DNA of 64,000 nucleotides from Camillea tinctor (lineage: Eukaryota > Ascomycota > Sordariomycetes > Xylariales > Xylariaceae). Both the position numbers and the translations under genes were made by a program. The DNA lies in assembly GCA_022578605.1 (NCBI GenBank), contig MU394090.1, positions 124,001-188,000 of the forward strand, written 5' to 3'. Of this stretch, positions 57,601 to 64,000 are shown one piece after another (positions within the stretch are counted from its first letter, which is position 1; every line of letters starts with the position of its first letter). The notes below the pieces were generated by a model. The model made no database searches. It worked only from the letters and a program-made list of their open reading frames with translations, and was not told the origin of the DNA.

Positions 57601-60385
57601 GAACTTTCATCCTTCAACGGCAAAGATGGTGCTTCCTCTTATGCGGCAATCCGTGGACAGGTTTTCGACATTGGTGAATATGCCTCTGTGCATTACCCGC
57701 CCTATTTGCCAACCAAGTCCCTCACGCAGTACGCCGGTCTCGACATTACGTCCTTGTTCCCCGTTCAGGTCTCCGCGTTGTGCCAGGGTAAGAATGGACA
57801 GGTTGACCCGGCTGTGACTCTGGACTACAAGTCGTCAAACGTCAGTGGGTCGGCCAATGTCATCAACAGCCAGGACCTGAATGCTCATTATCACGATTTC
57901 CGCTATTTCACTAGCAAGCCTCAGCCTGATTGGTTCTATGAGAAGATGGAAGAACTAAGGGCTCATTGGAAGAAGGGTAACATCGGATACTCCGCGGAGT
58001 ATGTCGCCACACTCGGTGGTAAACAAAATCAAATCGCCATCCTCAACAGTCGGGTCTACGATTTGACAAAATATGTCATTGGTGGTCGCCACGTCCAGGT
58101 ACCAGAGGGCGTTGACCTGCCTACCGACCCGGATATTGTCAATTTCCTAAGCGATAATGTTGTTGACCTTTTCACCAAGAGAGCAGGCACTGATGTGACA
58201 AAGCTCTGGAACGCGCTTGATATGGATTCCGGACTGCGCTCGCGAATGCAACTTTGCTTGGATAACCTATTTTACGTCGGCGACGTTGATACGCGAAATT
58301 CGGTGAAATGCCAGTTTTCTAACTATCTCATTCTTGCCGTCTCCATTCTCCTCATCGCCATTATTGGTTTCAAATTTTTGGCTGCTCTTCAATTCGGCGG
58401 CAAGAACGTACCTGAGAACCTGGACAAGTTCATCATGTGTCAGATTCCGGCCTACACTGAAGATGAGGACTCTCTGCGTCGTGCCATCGATTCGGCTGCC
58501 CGTATGCGATACGATGACAAGCGTAAACTACTTGTCATCGTGTGTGACGGTATGATTATCGGTCAGGGTAATGACAGACCTACGCCTCGCATCGTTCTCG
58601 ATATTCTCGGTGTCTCTGAGACTGTTGACCCTGAACCTCTTAGCTTTGAATCTCTTGGTGAAGGTCTTAAGCAGCACAACATGGGCAAAGTCTACTCTGG
58701 TCTATACGAAGTTCAAGGCCACATTGTTCCTTTCTTGGTTGTCGTCAAGGTCGGCAAGCCGTCTGAAGTTTCTCGCCCTGGTAACCGTGGTAAGCGAGAT
58801 TCCCAAATGGTTATCATGCGCTTCCTCAACCGCGTCCACTACAACCTCCCCATGAGTCCGATGGAACTGGAAATGTATCACCAAATTCGGAACATCATCG
58901 GAGTTAACCCTACCTTCTATGAATTTATGCTGCAGATCGACGCCGATACTGTTGTGGCTCCAGACTCTGCTACACGCATGGTTGCTTCTTTCCTCGACGA
59001 TACTCGGCTCATAGCTGTTTGTGGTGAGACTGCTCTAACCAACGCCAAGGGCTCCTTCATTACCATGATTCAGGTGTACGAATACTACATCTCGCACAAC
59101 TTAGTCAAGGCCTTCGAAAGTTTGTTTGGCAGTGTCACCTGTTTACCTGGTTGTTTCTCCATGTACCGTCTCCGCGCGGCTGATTCGGGCAAGCCTCTCT
59201 TCGTTAGCCGTGAAGTAGTCGAAAGCTATTCCACGATTCGTGTCGATACCCTACACATGAAAAACCTACTTCATCTAGGTGAGGATCGTTACTTGACAAC
59301 ACTACTCCTCAAGTATCACTCCAAATATAAGACGAAGTACATCATGAATGCCAAGGCATGGACCATTGCTCCGGATACTTGGGCAGTTTTCATGTCACAA
59401 CGTCGTCGTTGGATTAACTCAACGGTACACAATCTTGTCGAACTTATTCCCTTGGGTCAGCTTTGTGGTTTCTGCTGCTTCAGCATGAGATTTATTGTGT
59501 TCATTGATCTAGTGTCGACTATCGTCCAGCCCGTCATTATCGCTTACATTGTGTACCTTATTGTTTTGGTCGCGACGTCATCAACGGTTGTCCCTCTTAC
59601 CGCCTTTATCATGCTTGGTGCCATTTATGGTTTGCAAGCTATCATCTTCATTCTGCGTCGGAAGTGGGAAATGGTCGGATGGATGATCCTGTACATCTTG
59701 GCCGTCCCTGTCTTCTCGTTTGGTCTACCTCTGTATGCTTTCTGGCACATGGATGACTTCAACTGGGGTAACACACGTGTCGTCGCCGGTGAGAAGGGTA
59801 AGAAGGTCGTCATTTCCGACGAGGGCAAGTTCGATCCTGCCTCGATACCTCGCAAGAAGTGGGAAGAATACCAGGCCGAGCTCTGGGATGCTCAAACTTC
59901 CAAGGACGATACTCGCTCCGAGATAAGTGGCTTCAGCTATGCTACCAAGCCTGGCATGAATGTCGGCATGTCCGAGTACTACACACCGTCCCGAGCCGGA
60001 TCAACGGTCGGCATGATTCCGCCCTACGACGTCAAGAACCCGGGCAATCTCAGCCGAATGTCTTTTGCACCCGCCGAGAACCGCTTAAGCCAGTTTGGCG
60101 GATCACAATTCGGACACCAGAACGATATGGAGATGACCAACTTGGCTGGCATGCCCAGTGACGATGCTCTATTGGCCGAAATCCGTGAAATCCTCCGCAC
60201 AGCCGATTTGATGACTGTTACTAAGAAGGGCATAAAGCAAGAACTCGAGAGGCGGTTCAATGTTCCGCTCGACACGAAACGAGCATACATCAACAGTGGT
60301 ATGTACCCAATCCAAACCTGCGCATTTGAAATTCATGCTAACGAGATACATAGCAACCGAAGCGCTGCTTTCAGGACAGCTATAA
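54689..60385 (+). CDS. Class V chitin synthase with myosin motor domain
   Basis: Exons 54689-54993, 55068-60298 and 60354-60385 give 1855 residues, the normal class V length; introns are 74 and 55 bp. Ignoring the last intron would replace the family C terminus [15 protein letters not shown] with an unrelated tail. Residues 103-111 are GESGSGKTT, an intact P-loop, and DFPGFSQQ is the switch-II-like motif, so the motor domain (about 1-780) can probably bind nucleotide and actin. Two membrane segments follow (about 878-940), then a cytochrome-b5-like domain, another segment (about 1190-1210), and the GT2 catalytic core with QIDADT, EDRYLTT and QRRRW (1546-1550). Then come a C-terminal membrane cluster and a DEK_C end. 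It makes cell-wall chitin at hyphal tips and septa. The divergent neighbour is its class VII partner. Confidence 0.95.
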
Positions 60386-62428
60386 GCTGTTGCCGAGATT
60401 CTTGGTTGTCAAATTTTCTTTTGCCATTCTAATTGAATACGGCGGGCCATTCTCTCCTTATCTATCTATATAATAATGCATACAGTTTACGGAATTTGGC
60501 AATCATTTATTTGGATGAATTTATTGGAAGCGGTTCTCACGCAGGAAGGGCTAACGAAGCCAAGGAGAAGAAGAAAATATATCTTGATGTCATACGGATT
60601 TTTACAGTTTTGAAAAGATGAAAAGCTATCGTACAGGGTGTTTAAAAAAAACATCAAACAGCACGCGCATATAATTAATGGCATTACAAAGAAAGTAGTT
60701 GGGAAACGTGTTTTTGATGTACGTTTATTTTTATTTTTGATTAAAGTTGGTGATGAAGCGGAAAGAAATTTAGGGATGAGATCAATACTTTTTTTTTTTT
60801 TGAATTTTCTTTTTCCTTGTGCTGTTTAGGTTGAATTTCTGAGTGATGAGAAAGGAGTGGGGGGGACCAATCGAGTACTATGTATCATGCCCGGTTGCTT
60901 GTCACCACGGACAAGGCCTACCTGCTATGTATTTTTTTGTAATTGTCTTTTCCTTAGTGTCTAAGGGCGGGGAAGGGGAGGGTTTGCAAATAGGTTAGCT
61001 TATAAAGAGAGGATAATACAAGTAAATAATTAGTTTGTCTTGTTGTGGTGTTGTGCTTGATTTGGTTGTGAATGGGGGTTGTGACGGTTGGTAGTATATT
61101 TGGTTTTGTTTTAAGGTGAATATATTGATAGAGAATTGTATAGGAAACTGTGTTTATTACTATGCTCGTTTGAGAGGCTGATAAATTTGAGAATACGTTA
61201 TCAAGACTACTATAGCCCCTAATGAAATATAGTTCACGATCCATGTGAGACCGAGTATAATGTTGAAATGAGGTTATAAGGTTGCTTGATTAAGTGAACA
61301 TCTGGATAGTATCTCTGGATGATGGGAGGACCTGTTTACAGATACCCCTTGTCACTTATTTCAGCATATTGAAGCGCCATTTATTTATCTTGAGCTTGCG
61401 TAACGCAAAGTGGGTTAGGTGCTGTTTAGCTGAGGTTGATGATTGAAGAGGTGGCTGATGGATGAAGGGCCTTTGGATTAAAAGTATTGCTTTCACTGAT
61501 TATGTATACTCAGAGGCTAGTTAGGAAATCGAATAGGTTATATATTTAAGTGTACCTGAATATGTATTGTTCATTGTTTATATATTAATCTATGAAGATA
61601 TCATTTCTATATAAAATTTATAAAAAAATAATAATACACTGATATTTACGCATGAAAAGGGATTTCTAAATAATTATTCAGGGTTGCCCTTTTTAATAAT
61701 AACATTAGTTAGTTGTTTTGCAAAATCTAAAGTTTCAATTGGGTATGTAGGCAGATTGTAAGGTCGATCTAATGAATCCATGAGAAGGGAGAACATGAGA
61801 AGGGAGAAACACATATAACAACACACCTCGCCCTGCTCGCCTAACGAGAGTCTAATATTATACAGCTTGTACCACGTCCCGCGCGTTTAGTATACACGCC
61901 TGGGTACCTACCTAAAAGAGGCGAGCGGGCAACCAGCCAGCCAATCAGGTCATAGCAGATTTTATAGGCTTCCGTCGGGTGGCTAACCGTAGTGCATACA
62001 ACTTTAAGCGGGGTTTGGCCCCGATCGGATCGTCCCCCGCAAAAAGCCGATCGAGGAAATAAACGGCTTTGAAAAGTGTTATATATAACTGCTCAACTTT
62101 ACCGGCTAAGGTGAGGTTTATTACTTATTTACATATTGTACATCACGCCTAGTTTTGAAGATCTGATCGAGGTCGGGATTTAGAGATTGCACGGGATAAG
62201 GTGATTAACCTCTTTTTTAAAATTTGACTTGACCTTTGATAATTTGAATATACCCCTATCTAACATATCTAGTCACAAGGAACTCGGCAGCACAAAAGGA
62301 AAAGACTATCAAGACTTGAAGCTTTTGATATTAGATAAATCCTACGAAACGGGTAAAGGGAACCGTTAAGAAAGGAATAAAGTCGAAAAGGGGCAAAAGA
62401 AGAAAAAAAAAGAAAAAAGAGGAAAACC
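60386..62428. other. Intergenic, 2.0 kb
   Basis: The 3' flank of the class V gene followed by AT-leaning DNA and the purine-rich leader of the M20 gene (62340-62428). No gene, repeat or RNA is supported; frames of 62-96 codons have no coding character. Confidence 0.45.
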
Positions 62429-63817
62429 ATGGCGAACACCACCACAGACCGGGCAGCGGTCATAGACCTCCTCAAGACCCTCATCAACATCGAGAGCACG
62501 AGCGAGCACGAGCTCGAAATCGGCAGCTTCCTGGCCTCGCACATGCGCGGGCTCGGGTACACCGTCGAGCGCACCGCCATCGCGCCGGGCTCGACGCGGC
62601 ACAACGTGTACGCGTACCTGGGCGCGCGGCGGGAGGCGCGCCTCCTGGTCACCGCGCACATGGACACCGTGCCGCCGCACATCCCCTTCAGCATCGACGC
62701 CGAGGGCGAGGTGATCCGCGGCCGCGGCGCCTGCGACGACCTGGGGCCCATGGTCGCGCAGATCTGCGCCGTCGAGGAGCTGCGCGCCGAGGGGAGGGTG
62801 AGGGAGGGCGATGTGGGGTTCTTGTTCGTGGTCGGGGAGGAGAAGGGCGGGCCGGGGAGTAAGTAGCTAGGGCTTTTTTTGTTTCTTTTTCTTTTTTGTC
62901 AACCCCTTTTTCTTACCCTTTCCCTGTTTTCAGGGGGGGGGGTGTAAAGTTCGCATTACTACCTGTTGAGTCGGAAAACGGGGCTCATGCTGGGAATCGC
63001 TGACTCGATGACAGTGCTCGCGGCTAACGATATGGGGCTCACGTGGGAGGCGGGCATCTTTGCCGAGCCGACTGAGCTCAAGCTCGGGAAGGGCCATAAG
63101 GGGAACCTGGTATTCGAGGTCGTGGCGCAGGGCAAGGCTTGGTAAGTTGATCCATGCGCGGCGTATACGGAGTAGCACTGACCCCTAACTCGGGGAAACT
63201 TCATGGGATTTTTCTTTTTCCCCTATCCCTTTGCCCTTCTCCTTTTCTGGGGGTGTTACCTCTTTCATAACAAAGGGGCTACTGATCTTGGAACCTGTGA
63301 CTAACACTGCTGAAAAAGTCATTCGGGCTACCCCCATCTAGGTAAGAGCGCCACTCTGCTTCTGATCGACGCGCTCAAGGACCTCTCGGCTGTGGAGTGG
63401 CCCGTGTCGGACCTGCTGGGGCCCTCGACCCTGAACATCGGCAAGATCGAAGGCGGCGAGGGCTACAATATCGTGGCCCCGCGCGCCAAAGCGCTGTGCA
63501 GCATCCGCGTCGCCACGGGCCTCGCCGCGATCAAGAGCCAAGTGTCGGCTGCCCTCGCCAAGCACCCCGACGTCGACGTCAACTTCATGTTCGAGTACCC
63601 CGAGACGCTGCTGGACTGGGAGGGGCTCGAGGGCTTCGAGGCGGCCCCCATGGCGTACGGTACCGATATCCCTCGGTTGGGTGGGAGTCACCGAAAGGTG
63701 TTGTACGGCCCCGGCAGCATTCTTGTGGCGCACGGTAAGGACGAGCAGGTTCGCGTTAGCGAGCTTATGGAGAGTATTGGGGGTTACAAGAAACTGGCGA
63801 CGCACTTTTTGGGGTAG
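62429..63817 (+). CDS. M20 family metallopeptidase / ArgE-ACY1-like deacylase
   Basis: Exons 62429-62858, 63015-63141 and 63319-63817 give 351 residues. Intron 1 (156 bp) and intron 2 (177 bp) are longer than others here; joining restores GEEKGGPGMLAANDMG and GKACHSGYPHLGKSA, both family-typical. Likely zinc ligands are His77 (AHMDT), Asp103 (GRGACDDLG), Glu138, Glu161 (EPTELK) and His324 (VAHGKDEQ). Glu137 of GEE is the general base. The dimerisation insert lies around 175-280. No signal peptide is present, so it is cytosolic. The family hydrolyses N-acyl amino acids or small peptides; acetylornithine deacetylase or aminoacylase activity is possible but cannot be chosen. Exon 1 is very GC-rich, in sharp contrast with the AT-leaning flank. 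The start codon has CCATGG context. Confidence 0.87.
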
Positions 63818-64000
63818 AGAGGTAGCGATTCTGATGGAATCGTATCTCCAGTGAGGTCCTCCGGAAGAAACTAAATAAAGAAATTGTTCATCCAAAATTT
63901 AGAAATGCGACTGTAGACGGGATAGGAATTTTGCCGCAGACCCAGGAGCACCACCTGAAGGAGCAGCCAACATTACCCCGATGTGACTATGATGAGATCT
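63818..64000. other. 3' flank of the M20 gene
   Basis: Only the downstream flank is visible. No new gene can be supported in the last 183 bases. Confidence 0.4.

Noticed and set aside
1..64000. tRNA, rRNA and CRISPR features
   Set aside because: Looked for T-loop GGTTCGA signatures, rRNA-like blocks and regularly spaced repeats on both strands; none were convincing. CRISPR is not expected in a fungus.

Overview
The window is nuclear DNA of a filamentous ascomycete (Pezizomycotina). The evidence is short 49-75 bp GT-AG introns with CTAAC/CTAAT branch sites, a head-to-head pair of myosin-motor chitin synthases (classes V and VII), fungus-only families (DUF6594, rhodopsin-domain membrane protein, CHFYK-type zinc fingers), and an AT-rich block showing C-to-T and G-to-A decay typical of repeat-induced point mutation (RIP). 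Genus cannot be settled from the sequence.

Layout. 1-5.1 kb: the end of an unrecognised gene, an assembly gap with poly-G/poly-C edges, and a lone short-chain dehydrogenase. 5.1-19.7 kb: a gene-free AT-rich block bounded by direct repeats of about 208 bp, read as RIP-degraded transposon sequence. 19.7-23.3 kb: uncertain small minus-strand ORFs, a DUF6594 membrane protein and a small cysteine-rich secreted protein. 25.9-28.5 kb: a CCCH/RBR ubiquitin ligase. 30.3-41.0 kb: two paralogous zinc-finger genes bracketing a seven-helix rhodopsin-domain protein and a cytochrome P450; the second zinc-finger gene carries an in-frame TAG. 41.0-44.2 kb: intergenic DNA with two solo LTRs. 44.2-60.4 kb: class VII (minus) and class V (plus) chitin synthases sharing a 5 kb promoter region that holds a second assembly gap. 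62.4-63.8 kb: an M20 metallopeptidase.

How genes work together. The only clear functional unit is the divergent chitin synthase pair, known in other moulds to be needed together for hyphal wall integrity. The two zinc-finger paralogs, receptor-like protein and P450 are neighbours, but nothing shows a shared pathway.

Mobile DNA. Three solo LTRs were resolved from the sequence (33702-33825, 42959-43082, 41988-42230), each with a perfect 5-bp target duplication. A fourth, decayed relative lies at 24906-25024, and a separate three-copy dispersed repeat lies at 22364, 33172 and 41731. No tRNA, rRNA or CRISPR array was seen.
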